Source: JARRON01 sp037383845
Lineage (GTDB): Bacteria > Pseudomonadota > Gammaproteobacteria > Steroidobacterales > XN24
Reading direction: 5' to 3'
Assembly: GCA_037383845.1 (NCBI GenBank)
Contig: JARRON010000007.1
Coordinates: 1 to 64,000, forward strand
DNA: 64,000 nucleotides
In this document: positions 51,799 to 60,461 of the stretch, one piece after another
Layout: each line of letters opens with the position of its first letter
Numbering within the stretch: the first letter of the stretch is position 1
Position numbers and translations under genes: made by a program
Notes under the pieces: model-generated
What the model saw: only the letters and a program-made list of their open reading frames with translations
The model's database searches: none
Told to the model about the DNA's origin: nothing

Positions 51799-53328
51799 TC
51801 AAAGGCGGTCCGTATCCCGGATGAATGACGCCAGGTCCTCCCGGTACTGCTTCATGGACGGCTCGTGCAGGTACATCATGTGGCCGGCCTCGTACAACGC
51901 AATCCGGATGCGCTCCCGGGCCTCGGGCGGGATGTCCAGGTGGGCGACGTCGTGCTTCGTCGCAAGGACCGGCGTCGCCAGGTCGTAGTAGCCCTGCTGA
52001 ACGAGCAGGTGGAGGCCCGGGTTCGTGGTCATGGCCATCGACAGGTCCGGCCGCAGATCGGCCCACGGCACGGCCCAGCCCTGGGACTGGGGCGGCTGAT
52101 GGGACCAGTCCCAGTCCCGCCGCCAGTTGGAGACCTTGTACTCCTCGTCCTTTCCGAACTTCAGCTCGTTGTGCATATAGTCCATGAAGGCCGCCGTGAA
52201 GGCCGGGCCCACCGCCGGGAAGAACGGGTCGTAGTCCATGTTCTCGCCCAGGGGGTTCACGGACGGGCCGATGAACCGGGAGTCGATCCGCCCGGCGATC
52301 AGCCGCTCGTCGCGCTTGAGCTCCTGCACGAACTGCTGGTGACTCACCCGAAGATCGGCCTTCATCCAGTATTCCGCGCTGGTGCCCGTGTAGGCGGCGA
52401 GCTTCTCGGCCACCCGGCGCTTCTCGGCCTCGGAGATCGTGTAGCCCTTCATCAGCGCAGGGGCATACTCGTCGTAGGCGAAGCGGTCCACCTCTTCGAC
52501 GAACGCCTCGAGGCTCTCGGGCTTGTCCGGGATCGCGTCGTGGTACCAGGCCGTCGCCGCCAGCGTGGACAGGTACAGCACGTGGGGCATGTCGATGTTG
52601 GCTCCGTCGATGCCCGAGCCCATGTTCATGAACGGCGAAACGGCGATGACGCCGTTGAAATTCATGCCGTGCTGGCTCTGCAGGTGCCAGACGACCCCCG
52701 CCGAGCGGATGCCGCCGTAGCTCTCGCCCAGGATGTACTTCGGCGACGCCCAGCGCCCGTTCTCGGTCACGTACTGCTTGATGAAGGCGCCGACCGAGCG
52801 GATGTCCTGGTCCACGCCCCAGAAATCCTCTCCCTTGCCCTCGCCGACGGGCTTGCTGAAGCCCGTGCCGACCGGGTCGACCATCACGATGTCGGTCACG
52901 TCCAGCACGCTGTACTCGTTGTCCACCCGCTGCGACGGCGGGGGCGGGGAGAAGCCCTCGTCGGTGACCACGACCCGCTTCGGGCCGAGGATGCCCATGT
53001 GCAGCCACATCGACGACGAGCCCGGCCCGCCGTTGAACGCGAACATCACCGGCCGCCTGGCCAGGTCGGGAATCCCGTCCCGGGTGTACGCCGTGTAGCC
53101 AAACCTGGCGTGCGGCTCACCCTTTTCGTTTTTCAGGATCAGCCAGCCGGCCGTGGCGGTGTACCTCACGGTCTCGCCGCCGATGCGCACGGAATGTCGC
53201 GTGGAAGACGACTCCGCTTCCGGGGCCGGCGTGTTCGTGGCCTCCGCCTTGGCGGCGTCCGCCTCCTGGGCCGGGGTAGCCATCGGCAGCGCCAGGCAGA
53301 CGGCCATCGCCAGCAGCAGTCGTTTCAT
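51799..53328 (-). CDS. Peptidase S10 (serine carboxypeptidase-like), secreted
   Basis: A 509-residue exported peptidase. A signal peptide (KRLLLAMAVCLALPMATPA-QE) precedes FAFNGGPGSSSMWLHMG, the oxyanion region, and the catalytic serine S203 in YILGESYGGIRSAG. The aspartate is in VQQGYYDLATP and the histidine is in EAGHMMYLHEPS near the C-terminus. It should remove C-terminal residues from peptides outside the cytoplasm. The start is ATG 53328; the frame is open to 53394 without homology. It is separated from the vWA gene by over 500 bp. Confidence 0.92.
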   Translation of the reverse strand: MKRLLLAMAVCLALPMATPAQEADAAKAEATNTPAPEAESSSTRHSVRIGGETVRYTATAGWLILKNEKGEPHARFGYTAYTRDGIPDLARRPVMFAFNGGPGSSSMWLHMGILGPKRVVVTDEGFSPPPPSQRVDNEYSVLDVTDIVMVDPVGTGFSKPVGEGKGEDFWGVDQDIRSVGAFIKQYVTENGRWASPKYILGESYGGIRSAGVVWHLQSQHGMNFNGVIAVSPFMNMGSGIDGANIDMPHVLYLSTLAATAWYHDAIPDKPESLEAFVEEVDRFAYDEYAPALMKGYTISEAEKRRVAEKLAAYTGTSAEYWMKADLRVSHQQFVQELKRDERLIAGRIDSRFIGPSVNPLGENMDYDPFFPAVGPAFTAAFMDYMHNELKFGKDEEYKVSNWRRDWDWSHQPPQSQGWAVPWADLRPDLSMAMTTNPGLHLLVQQGYYDLATPVLATKHDVAHLDIPPEARERIRIALYEAGHMMYLHEPSMKQYREDLASFIRDTDRL

Positions 53329-53783
53329 GGATTGTTCTCCGGACGTGTCTGGATTCGTTCGGCGGGTCGCGTCAGGGCGCGCGCACGTTAGCACAGGAGA
53401 GGCGCCGCGAACCTGCCGCCGTTGGCCGGCTTTCCGGCCTGCAGCGGGTCACGGTGCCACTGACCCGGTTGTCGATTCCGGGAACCGGGCGGAGGTACTC
53501 AGTTCCGCTCGCAGAAGAGCCAGGCGTGGCGCGCCTCGTCGGCTAATGACCGGCAGTGACGCTGGTCCTGGCGGACGCTGTCTGGCACGGCCGCCCCGGG
53601 GGAACGAATCCGGCCGCGGGTCTGGCAGCGCCCCGTGTGCTCCCGTGGCCGTGCTCCGGGCTCGGCCGATGGGACCGCCGTCGAAGAACCTTACATAATC
53701 GGGGGTCTCTAATATAAGTTGCCGCGTCGCGCAATGAGCAAAATCACAGTTTGTTCAGTCCCTAAGGGTTTAGCGGGTGAATC
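53329..53783. other. Intergenic region ahead of the vWA/PEP-CTERM gene
   Basis: About 455 bp without a convincing gene. The left part is GC-rich, with short frames lacking codon character. The right part (about 53690-53770) is clearly more AT-rich than the surroundings (for example CTAATATAAGTTG) and could hold activator sites for the sigma-54 promoter that follows and the leftward promoter of the peptidase. Confidence 0.6.
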
Positions 53784-53799
53784 TGGCCCGTAATTTGCA
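53784..53799 (+). promoter_or_regulatory. Sigma-54 (RpoN) promoter of the vWA PEP-CTERM gene
   Basis: TGGCCCGTAATTTGCA matches the -24/-12 consensus TGGCAC(G)-N4-TTGCA with one mismatch and the right spacing between the GG and GC doublets. Transcription would start near 53810, leaving a leader of about 54 nt that contains a GC-rich hairpin (53824-53843). PEP-CTERM genes are known to be controlled by the PrsK/PrsR/RpoN system, so the site makes biological sense. Confidence 0.75.
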
Positions 53800-53863
53800 T
53801 CCTACCCCTCGAAACTACAAAAACCGGGCCATCGCGGCCCCGGGATGCCCAAGGGGGAGAATA

Positions 53864-54958
53864 ATGAAGAGGATTATACGCTGGCTTCCGGCCGCGTTTG
53901 CCGCGGCGCTTCTCGCGCCGGGCTGGGCGTCGGCCGATAGCATCGATCCGGCGAGTTACGCGGACACCCTCGAGGAGGGAGAGAGCGTGACTATCCGGAA
54001 GACCGTGACCATCGACGAGGGAACGACGTCATCCCTTATTGACGTCATCTTCCTGATCGATACGTCCGGGTCCATGGGGGGAGAGATCGCCGCGGCCAAG
54101 ACGGCGGCTTCCGATATCCTGTCGGGTCTTGCCGGCTTCGGTAACGTAGCCACGGGATCGGGTTATTACAGCGATCCCGGGTACGACGGGCTGTATCGCA
54201 GCCTGACGACGGACGCCACGACCGGCCAGCAGAACATCAACGACATTGATCTTTTGCTCGGCGGCGGTGGCGGTGATTTCCCGGAGAAGGGCTTTGCGGC
54301 GACAGAGCAGGCCGCTGAGGGTGCTGCCTGGAGGCCGGGTTCCAACCGGTTCATCATCGCGTTCGGCGATGCCAACTTTAAGGAATCCGACGGTTCCACT
54401 GTCGATACGACGATCGCAGCCCTAAATGAAAATAACGTCACGTTTGTCGGGCTCAATTTCGGCAGCCTGACAAGCAGTGGGTTCGGTGGAATCGATCCGA
54501 CTGTGCTGTCTGATGCGACTGACGGGAGTATTGTTCCCGCCTCGACGGATCCGACCACCATTGTTGACGCCATCATCGAGAGCATCACCGCTGCGTTCGC
54601 CGAGTACTCTGAGGTGACGGTGGACGACCTCGATAACGGCCTTCCGGGCATCGACGTCAGCACGGTCTGCGTCTCCGCGGACGTCGGCACCTGCTCCGGC
54701 GCGACGGCCACGGGCGAGTTCGATCGTAGCGAGGCCCGGACCTTCGAGTTCGACGTGACCTTCACCGCCCTGGCCGAGGGCACCTACAGCTTCGATACCT
54801 ACGCCCTCGTGGACGGCGGCATCGTGGCTACCGAAGCGGATCGCTTCACCGTGGGTGAGGGTGGCCCTGTGGACGTCCCGGAGCCGGGTTCCCTGCTCCT
54901 GATCGGCACCGGCCTCCTGGGCATCGGTCTTTCCCGGCGTCGGCGCCGCGCCGCATAG
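53864..54958 (+). CDS. Von Willebrand factor A domain protein with PEP-CTERM sorting signal
   Basis: A 364-residue exported protein. The signal peptide (AAFAAALLAPGWASA-DS) is followed by a vWA domain whose metal-ion site DTSGSMGGE begins at D66. The C-terminus has the PEP-CTERM signal: VPEPGS, a hydrophobic helix (LLLIGTGLLGIGL) and a tail SRRRRRAA. The exosortase should cut it and anchor or release the protein at the cell surface. A pair of cysteines (TVCVSADVGTCSG) may form a disulfide. The SD AGGGGGAG sits ahead of ATG 53864. Metal-dependent adhesion or matrix assembly is the likely role. Confidence 0.93.
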   Translation: MKRIIRWLPAAFAAALLAPGWASADSIDPASYADTLEEGESVTIRKTVTIDEGTTSSLIDVIFLIDTSGSMGGEIAAAKTAASDILSGLAGFGNVATGSGYYSDPGYDGLYRSLTTDATTGQQNINDIDLLLGGGGGDFPEKGFAATEQAAEGAAWRPGSNRFIIAFGDANFKESDGSTVDTTIAALNENNVTFVGLNFGSLTSSGFGGIDPTVLSDATDGSIVPASTDPTTIVDAIIESITAAFAEYSEVTVDDLDNGLPGIDVSTVCVSADVGTCSGATATGEFDRSEARTFEFDVTFTALAEGTYSFDTYALVDGGIVATEADRFTVGEGGPVDVPEPGSLLLIGTGLLGIGLSRRRRRAA

Positions 54959-55000
54959 GCGCAGCCGAACGCGCGTGAAGACCGCGCGATAGCGTTCAGA

Positions 55001-55031
55001 AAGGGGCGGTCCGGGAGGGCCGCCCCTTTTT
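55001..55031 (+). terminator. Intrinsic terminator after the vWA gene
   Basis: AAGGGGCGG and CCGCCCC form a GC-rich stem with a short loop, followed directly by TTTTT. It lies 42 nt after the vWA stop and 70 nt before the next start. Confidence 0.88.
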
Positions 55032-55100
55032 CCTGTGTCGCGGCAGGTGGTTGTGCCCTTGAAGTATCATCCCCAGACGTTTCAGCTCCGGGAGATTTGT

Positions 55101-56939
55101 ATGCGCCGTGTTCTGCAGCCGGCCCTGCTCGTGGCGGTTCTCTGGACGACCGGGGCGGCTGCCATTCCCCTCGGTCCTGCGGGCGAGGATCCGACATTGC
55201 TGGATCCGTTCGTGGAGTCCGGGGGTCCCCGTGACCGTGTCGAGGACGTCGTCGATCCTGCGGGGCGTGAAGGCGCCGAGTATTTCCCCGACGTTGCGGT
55301 GCTTATCGATGTCGGTAACACGCAGGAGGCTATCCGGCGCATCGACGACATGCTCGATGAGTACCCGCAGTCAGGGCTGGCCTACGAGCTGCTGGGCACG
55401 GCGCACTTCAGTGCGGGGCGCTACGACGAGGCCCGCAAGGCTTTTCGCCGCGCGACGGAACTCGAGCCCGGCCAGACGGGCCCGTGGACGAAGCTGGGAA
55501 TCCTCCAGATGGAGGCCGACGATCTCCTGGAGGCTGAGGCCTCCCTGCTGCGCGCGATCAGGATCGACATGGACAACCGTGTCGCCCACCAGCGACTCGG
55601 GATGCTTTACGAGTACCAGGGCCGGTTCGCCGAGGCCGTCAGGGAGTACCGACTCGGGCTCGAGGGAACCGACAACAGCTATGTCGGTGTTGCGGTGCCG
55701 CTGGCGCGTCTTCTGAACCGGGCCGGCGCCTACGAGGCGACCCTGGAAACCCTGGGGCCGAGAATTCCGCCCGGCAGCAGCAACGCCACGGCCCAGCGTC
55801 TCCTCGCCACCGCCTATCTGCAGACGAGGCAGCCCGGCAAAGCGGAGGAGAGATTCAGCGCGGCGCTGAAGGCCGATCCCGACTCCTGGGAGGCGCTCCT
55901 CGGCGTGGCCGCCAGCCGCCGCGCGCTGGGCGAGCCTGAGCGGGCCGTTCCCCTGCTGGAGGAAATCAACACCAAGCGTCCGGACTGGGCGGCCGGGTTC
56001 GTGGAGATGGGAGAGACCCAGCTCGCCCTGGGCAACGAGGCGGCTGCCGCCGAAGCCTTCGACAGGGCTGGCGCGCTGGCCGGCAACGGCGCCTACACGG
56101 CCAACCGGATGGCGCAGTACTACATCGACACGGATCGCCGCGAGCTGGCGGAGAAGCAGTTCGCCAAAGCCATCGAATCCGGTGTGGCCGACGCGAACAC
56201 TTACAGCCGGTATTCGGAACTCCTGCTTGCCGTAGGGAAGACCTCCGAAGGCGAGAGGGTTCTCCGGGAGGGCGTTGAAGCGTTCCCCGACAGTCCCTTC
56301 CTGCGTGCCCGGCTGGGCGCATACCTGGCCGCGCTGACCCGGTACGACGAGGCAGTGACGGAGCTGGAAGCAGCATTTGAGATGGCGCCCGACAGTCCGG
56401 ACATTGTCCGACTGCTGACCCTGGCCCAGGAGCGGGCCGGGGATGCCGAAGCGGCGGCGGTGACGGCAGCCAGACTTTATGAGCTCCAGCCCCGGGCTGA
56501 CGTCGCGGCATTCTACGCGGCGCGTCTCACGGCGGCAGGACAGGACGAAGCGGCGGCCCGCGTCTATCGTGACGTGCTTGCCGCTGATCCCGACAATCCC
56601 CTGGCCCTGAATAACCTGGCCATCATCCTTGCCGGCGAAGGCGAGTTCGAAGAGGCGGAGGCCCTTGCCCGGAAAGCCAACGCCCAGGTGGCAGACAATC
56701 CCCAGATCATGGACACGCTGGGATCCATCCTGCAGCGTCGGGGGGAGAACGCCGCGGCGCTTTCCCTGCTCGATGATGCAGTTGCACTGCAGCCCGGGCT
56801 GGCCGTGGCTCACTACCACCGGGGGCTCGCACTGTCGGGGCTTGGTCGGGGTGACGAAGCCGCAGCCGCGTTCCGGGAAGCGCTGCGGCTTGCCCCGGAA
56901 TCGGAGTGGGCGGTGGATGCCCGGAGGCGCCTGAACTAA
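55101..56939 (+). CDS. Secreted tetratricopeptide-repeat protein
   Basis: A 612-residue protein. A signal peptide (QPALLVAVLWTTGAAA-IP) precedes a region of about 60 residues and then continuous TPR units from near residue 75 to the end, such as GLAYELLGTAHFSAGRYDEA and PLALNNLAIILAGEGEFEEA. It has no lipobox, so it is periplasmic or secreted rather than a PrsT-like TPR lipoprotein. The start is ATG 55101 with GGAG six bases upstream. Its location beside the PEP-CTERM gene suggests, but does not prove, a role in surface or matrix assembly. The terminator between them argues for separate transcription. Confidence 0.85.
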   Translation: MRRVLQPALLVAVLWTTGAAAIPLGPAGEDPTLLDPFVESGGPRDRVEDVVDPAGREGAEYFPDVAVLIDVGNTQEAIRRIDDMLDEYPQSGLAYELLGTAHFSAGRYDEARKAFRRATELEPGQTGPWTKLGILQMEADDLLEAEASLLRAIRIDMDNRVAHQRLGMLYEYQGRFAEAVREYRLGLEGTDNSYVGVAVPLARLLNRAGAYEATLETLGPRIPPGSSNATAQRLLATAYLQTRQPGKAEERFSAALKADPDSWEALLGVAASRRALGEPERAVPLLEEINTKRPDWAAGFVEMGETQLALGNEAAAAEAFDRAGALAGNGAYTANRMAQYYIDTDRRELAEKQFAKAIESGVADANTYSRYSELLLAVGKTSEGERVLREGVEAFPDSPFLRARLGAYLAALTRYDEAVTELEAAFEMAPDSPDIVRLLTLAQERAGDAEAAAVTAARLYELQPRADVAAFYAARLTAAGQDEAAARVYRDVLAADPDNPLALNNLAIILAGEGEFEEAEALARKANAQVADNPQIMDTLGSILQRRGENAAALSLLDDAVALQPGLAVAHYHRGLALSGLGRGDEAAAAFREALRLAPESEWAVDARRRLN

Positions 56940-57001
56940 CACGCAAAGGGACTCCGGCCCTCCGGCGGCCGGATTTCAGGCGGTCGCGGGTCGCGCGGGG
57001 A

Positions 57002-57033
57002 AATGCAAAGGGGCCGGCGAGCCGGCCCCTTCA
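57002..57033. repeat. 32-bp hairpin repeat, copy 1
   Basis: Identical over 32 bp to 59534-59565. It contains a perfect 10-bp stem, AAGGGGCCGG (57008-57017) with loop CGAG and the matching arm. There is no strong T-run after it, so it may be a weak terminator or a REP-like element. It lies 62 nt after the TPR gene. Confidence 0.85.
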
Positions 57034-57073
57034 CACCGGGCGGAACAAAAAGGCCATGCCTGTTGGCGGCCCA

Positions 57074-57111
57074 GAGGCACGGCCCTTTAAGCCCGAATGA
57101 GGCACGGCCCT
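57074..57111. repeat. 13-bp direct repeats
   Basis: GAGGCACGGCCCT occurs at 57074-57086 and 57099-57111, start to start 25 bp. They could be binding sites for one protein or the remains of a small duplication. No promoter can be firmly placed nearby. Confidence 0.6.
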
Positions 57112-57365
57112 GTTTCCCCATGGAATCTTCCTGCGGGCATAGCACCTCCCCGGTCTTGCCGGTCCCCGGTGGCGTCCGGCAGCCGGCATGTCCGCGCCGC
57201 AACGAGCGACGTGGTGACACTCCGTCGTGGCCCACCGCCGTGCGTGGTTTTTTCCGGAAAACGGACGGCTGGGTCCGCCCTGGCTTGACGGCGACTGCCG
57301 CAGAGCTAGGCTCCTGAGAGGGCACTGGCAAATCCGAATTGCCTGCGCGGTCGCGAGGGAGATGG

Positions 57366-59504
57366 ATGCGGGGGCTTATCGCCGAGCTCAGGCGCCGTCG
57401 GGTGTTCAGGACGCTGGCACTTTACGCGGTCGCCGGTTGGGTCGTGATACAGGTGGCCCAGGCTGCCTTCGAGGCCTGGGACGTCCCGATGCCGCTGCTG
57501 CGCTGGGTGTGGATCGGACTCGTCCTGGCTTCCCCCGCGGTCCTGGTCTTCGCCTGGTCGTACGACATCGTCGGGGGTCGTGTCGTCCGGACGCCGCCGA
57601 AGGGAGCGGACGAGTCCGCGGACCTGTCCCTGCGGCCGGTCGATTTCGGGCTGCTCGCCGCGCTCGGGCTGGTCGTGGGGGCGGTCGTGTTCGGCCTCGT
57701 GCAGCGGGCGGAGATGGAGCACGCCGAGTGGAAGGTCCCGACGGCGGCCGATGCCCGTCCGGCCATCGCCGTCATGCCGTTCATCGACCTGACCGCGGAC
57801 GCCGCGTTCGGCTATTTCGGCGACGGGCTGGCTGCGTCGCTGCTCACCCAGCTGGGACGGATCGTCGACATGGACGTCATCGCCCGGACCTCGTCGTTTC
57901 ACTTCCGCGATACGGGCGGAGGCATCTCGGAGATCGCCGAGGCGCTCGACGTCGATTACCTGGTCGAAGGGAGCGTTTCCCGGGAGCGGAGCGAGGTCCA
58001 CGCGTCCGCGGCGCTCATCGATGCCCGGACCGGCCGCCAGCTGTGGAGCGGTACCTTCGCGGGATCCGCGGACGAGCCGTTCGAAACGCAGCAGCGCATC
58101 GCGGAGGCGGTCGCCGGTTACCTGGGCGTCTCCCTCGGCGACCCGCGCAGACAGGGCGGGACGACCAGCTTCGAGGCCTATGACGCCTTCCTGAGATCCT
58201 GGGACGCCGAATCCGAGGAGCTGGAGGTGCTGCTCCTGGACGAGGCCCTGGCCCATGACCCGGACTTCGCCCAGGCGCTCGTCGCGAAGGCGTGGATTCC
58301 CTATCTCCGGCTCTGGCGGGGGATCGGAAGCCCGGAAGACGCCTGGCGGGAGGCAGAACCGCTCCTGGATCGGGCGCTGGCAGTTACTGATGAACTGCCC
58401 TGGGCCCACGTGCTGATCGGTGGCTATGCGACATTCCGAGGCGACCTGGAGGCCGCTGAGGCTGCGTTCCTGAGGGCGCTGGAGATCAACCCGAGCTTCA
58501 CGCCAGCCTACGAGCATCTGTCGCGCCTCTACATGATGACGGGTCGCCCGCGCGAGTCCGTGGCCATGGCGGAACGCAACGTGCGGCTCGACCCGATGGT
58601 GGCCATGTACCACGTCCAGCTGGCGAACCGGTATCTGACCCTGGGGGAGGTCGATCGGGCCATCGAAAGTTTCGAACGGGCGATCGAGATCGATCCGCGC
58701 AACGCGGCCGCGTGGACGGATTACGCGGGACGGCTGGGTATGGCTGCGGGCCGTTATGTCGACGCCTTCGCCGTATTCGCGCGCATGCTGCAGGTTCCGG
58801 AAATCACGCTTCCGCCCCGCACTCTGGGGACCATGGGGCTGCTCTTCTCGATGGTAGGGGACGACGATCGGGCGATGCGGCTGGCCGAGTTACAGAGTAA
58901 CCACGGTGACAGCTTTCGACTCCACCAGAACCTGGCGGCGCGCAACTACGCTCTGGGCCACCTCGAGGACGCCCGTCGGGAAGCGCGGCTGGCGCTCGAG
59001 GGTCAAAAGCGCAACGCACTGGCGGGCTCTGTCCTGATCTCCACGGCCCTGGAGACGGGCGAGGAACTGGAGGAGACGCTGGCCTGGCTCCGGGCCACCT
59101 GGCCGGGGCTGCTGGCCGATCCACCTGAACTGAAGCAGCACCGGGATGCGTTCGTCGCGTTGCCGGCGGCGCTGCTGCTCCGCCTCACGGGGGACGCCCG
59201 TCAGGCCTCCAGGCTGCTGGATGCGGTCGCCGCCGACCCGGAGTCCGACCCCGTGCAGGCGGCGCTGGCGTCGGCCCACCAGGGTCGGGTCGACGAGGCC
59301 ATCGGCCGCCTGGACCTGTCGGAGCAACCGCGCGGCCTCGAGTCCCTCGCGGCCCACAGCCCGGTGTGGGCGCCACTGGCCGGCGACCCGCGGTTCCAGT
59401 CCATGCTCGAGGCGCGGATGCGGGAGCTCGACGGCGTGCGGGAGGAGATCGACACGATGATCGAGGCGGGCGAGCTGCCACTGCAGGTCATCCCGGGCTA
59501 CTGA
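57366..59504 (+). CDS. TolB-like N-terminal domain / TPR membrane protein (adenylate-cyclase-associated type, cyclase domain absent)
   Basis: A 712-residue protein. Two hydrophobic segments lie near residues 22-38 (LALYAVAGWVVIQVAQA) and 46-66, and another near 100. A TolB/FlgO-like domain follows at about residue 135 (PAIAVMPFIDLTADAAFGYFGDGL to LVEGSV). TPR repeats fill the rest (from about residue 340: FRGDLEAAEAAFLRALEINPSF). The architecture resembles the C-terminal parts of bacterial class III adenylate cyclases or CadC-like regulators, but no catalytic or DNA-binding domain precedes it. The start is ATG 57366 with AGGGAG. Signalling or scaffold role is inferred. Confidence 0.82.
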   Translation: MRGLIAELRRRRVFRTLALYAVAGWVVIQVAQAAFEAWDVPMPLLRWVWIGLVLASPAVLVFAWSYDIVGGRVVRTPPKGADESADLSLRPVDFGLLAALGLVVGAVVFGLVQRAEMEHAEWKVPTAADARPAIAVMPFIDLTADAAFGYFGDGLAASLLTQLGRIVDMDVIARTSSFHFRDTGGGISEIAEALDVDYLVEGSVSRERSEVHASAALIDARTGRQLWSGTFAGSADEPFETQQRIAEAVAGYLGVSLGDPRRQGGTTSFEAYDAFLRSWDAESEELEVLLLDEALAHDPDFAQALVAKAWIPYLRLWRGIGSPEDAWREAEPLLDRALAVTDELPWAHVLIGGYATFRGDLEAAEAAFLRALEINPSFTPAYEHLSRLYMMTGRPRESVAMAERNVRLDPMVAMYHVQLANRYLTLGEVDRAIESFERAIEIDPRNAAAWTDYAGRLGMAAGRYVDAFAVFARMLQVPEITLPPRTLGTMGLLFSMVGDDDRAMRLAELQSNHGDSFRLHQNLAARNYALGHLEDARREARLALEGQKRNALAGSVLISTALETGEELEETLAWLRATWPGLLADPPELKQHRDAFVALPAALLLRLTGDARQASRLLDAVAADPESDPVQAALASAHQGRVDEAIGRLDLSEQPRGLESLAAHSPVWAPLAGDPRFQSMLEARMRELDGVREEIDTMIEAGELPLQVIPGY

Positions 59505-59533
59505 ACGGGGGCGGGAGTCCCTGGAGGTTTCCC

Positions 59534-59565
59534 AATGCAAAGGGGCCGGCGAGCCGGCCCCTTCA
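59534..59565. repeat. 32-bp hairpin repeat, copy 2
   Basis: Identical to the copy at 57002-57033, in the same orientation, 29 nt after the TPR/TolB-like gene. The stem arms are at 59540-59549 and 59554-59563. The pair brackets that gene. Confidence 0.85.
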
Positions 59566-60074
59566 TACGGTGACGTTTGGACTGCCGAACTTCTCCTGGG
59601 CCGTGTCGCGGCGCCGTGCTCGAGGCAACAGAACCGTCGACGTATGCTGGGGCCATCTCCTTGCAGCTTTTCCCAGCAGGCTCCAGGCGCCGCAGCGCCG
59701 CACCGGCCCGCCAGTGAGGCTTTTGAGAGGCCGCCTCTCGCAGGGCTGTTCTTGTGTCGGACGAGAAGCCCGTGGCTTCCCACCCGCGGCTGATGCGCCG
59801 TGCCGTCCTGCGGGCAGTCCCACCTTCACTGGCGGACAGTGAAACCATAGACACTCGCAGCGAAATTTCCACTATCGGATAGTCACTATGGACCTTGGTC
59901 TAGTGCCGCGTGTTTCATAAGCCGTTCGGGCTGCAGCAGGATCAGGCATGCCCGCCCGGTCTCCAGAGCCCCGTCAGCCCTGGTACGCGGACTGGCGACA
60001 CGGGACTGACGCGATGTTGCAGCGCGACCCGTGTCGGACTAGGGTCAGGTCAATACCGGGCGGAGGGCGACGGG
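59566..60074. other. Intergenic region without a supported gene
   Basis: About 510 bp. Short frames on both strands show no recognisable protein. A small palindrome ACTATCGGATAGT lies at 59871-59883, and the DNA around it is AT-richer, so it may mark an operator or promoter for the cytochrome-like gene about 190 bp further on. Confidence 0.5.
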
Positions 60075-60458
60075 ATGAACAGATTAGTCATGGCGTTTGT
60101 GGCCACGGCCTTGGCGGCAACGACGGTGGCGTGCGACCGCGCCGGAAAAGAGGCGGTGAGCTTCCGTAACGACGTGATGCCCATACTCCGGGAGAACTGC
60201 CTGGACTGCCATGACGCCGTCGGCCAGGGGACGGCCGCCAGCGGTTTCAGCGTTGTCAGTTACAACGGCTTGATGCAGGGCACCCAGTACGGCCCGGTCG
60301 TGGTGCCCGGGGATCCCGATGCCAGCGTCCTGATGCAGCTCGTCGAGGGCCGGGCGGACCCGTCCATCGCCATGCCGCACGGGGACAGCCGGAAGCTGTA
60401 CGCCGCCGAGAAAGACGTCCTGCGCGCCTGGATAGCCCAGGGCGCGCCCGACAACTAG
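60075..60458 (+). CDS. Small c-type cytochrome-like lipoprotein (planctomycete-cytochrome type)
   Basis: A 127-residue protein. The N-terminus (NRLVMAFVATALAATTVAC) is a lipoprotein signal with a plausible lipobox TVAC. The mature part has FRNDVMPILRENCLDCHDA, with a CxxCH heme site, followed by SGFSVVSYNGLMQGTQYGPVVVPGDP and IAMPHGD, typical of the short cytochrome domain PSCyt1. Probably an outer-face electron carrier or heme sensor. The start is ATG 60075. Convergent with the DUF3012 gene 3 nt away. Confidence 0.85.
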   Translation: MNRLVMAFVATALAATTVACDRAGKEAVSFRNDVMPILRENCLDCHDAVGQGTAASGFSVVSYNGLMQGTQYGPVVVPGDPDASVLMQLVEGRADPSIAMPHGDSRKLYAAEKDVLRAWIAQGAPDN

Positions 60459-60461
60459 GCC

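Larger units (their letters stand above)
56940..57365. other. Intergenic region with hairpin and direct repeats
   Basis: About 425 bp without a convincing gene. It contains the first 32-bp hairpin repeat (57002-57033) and two copies of GAGGCACGGCCCT. The remainder looks like ordinary GC-rich spacer ending in the ribosome binding site AGGGAG of the next gene. Confidence 0.6.

Noticed and set aside
53153..53698. Plus-strand frame over the 5' end of the S10 peptidase and the following gap
   Set aside because: It overlaps the peptidase signal peptide in antisense and shows no motif or credible ribosome binding site.
55101..56939. Assignment of the TPR protein as PrsT of the PEP-CTERM system
   Set aside because: It lacks a lipobox, is shorter than PrsT, and no PrsK/PrsR or exosortase gene is adjacent.
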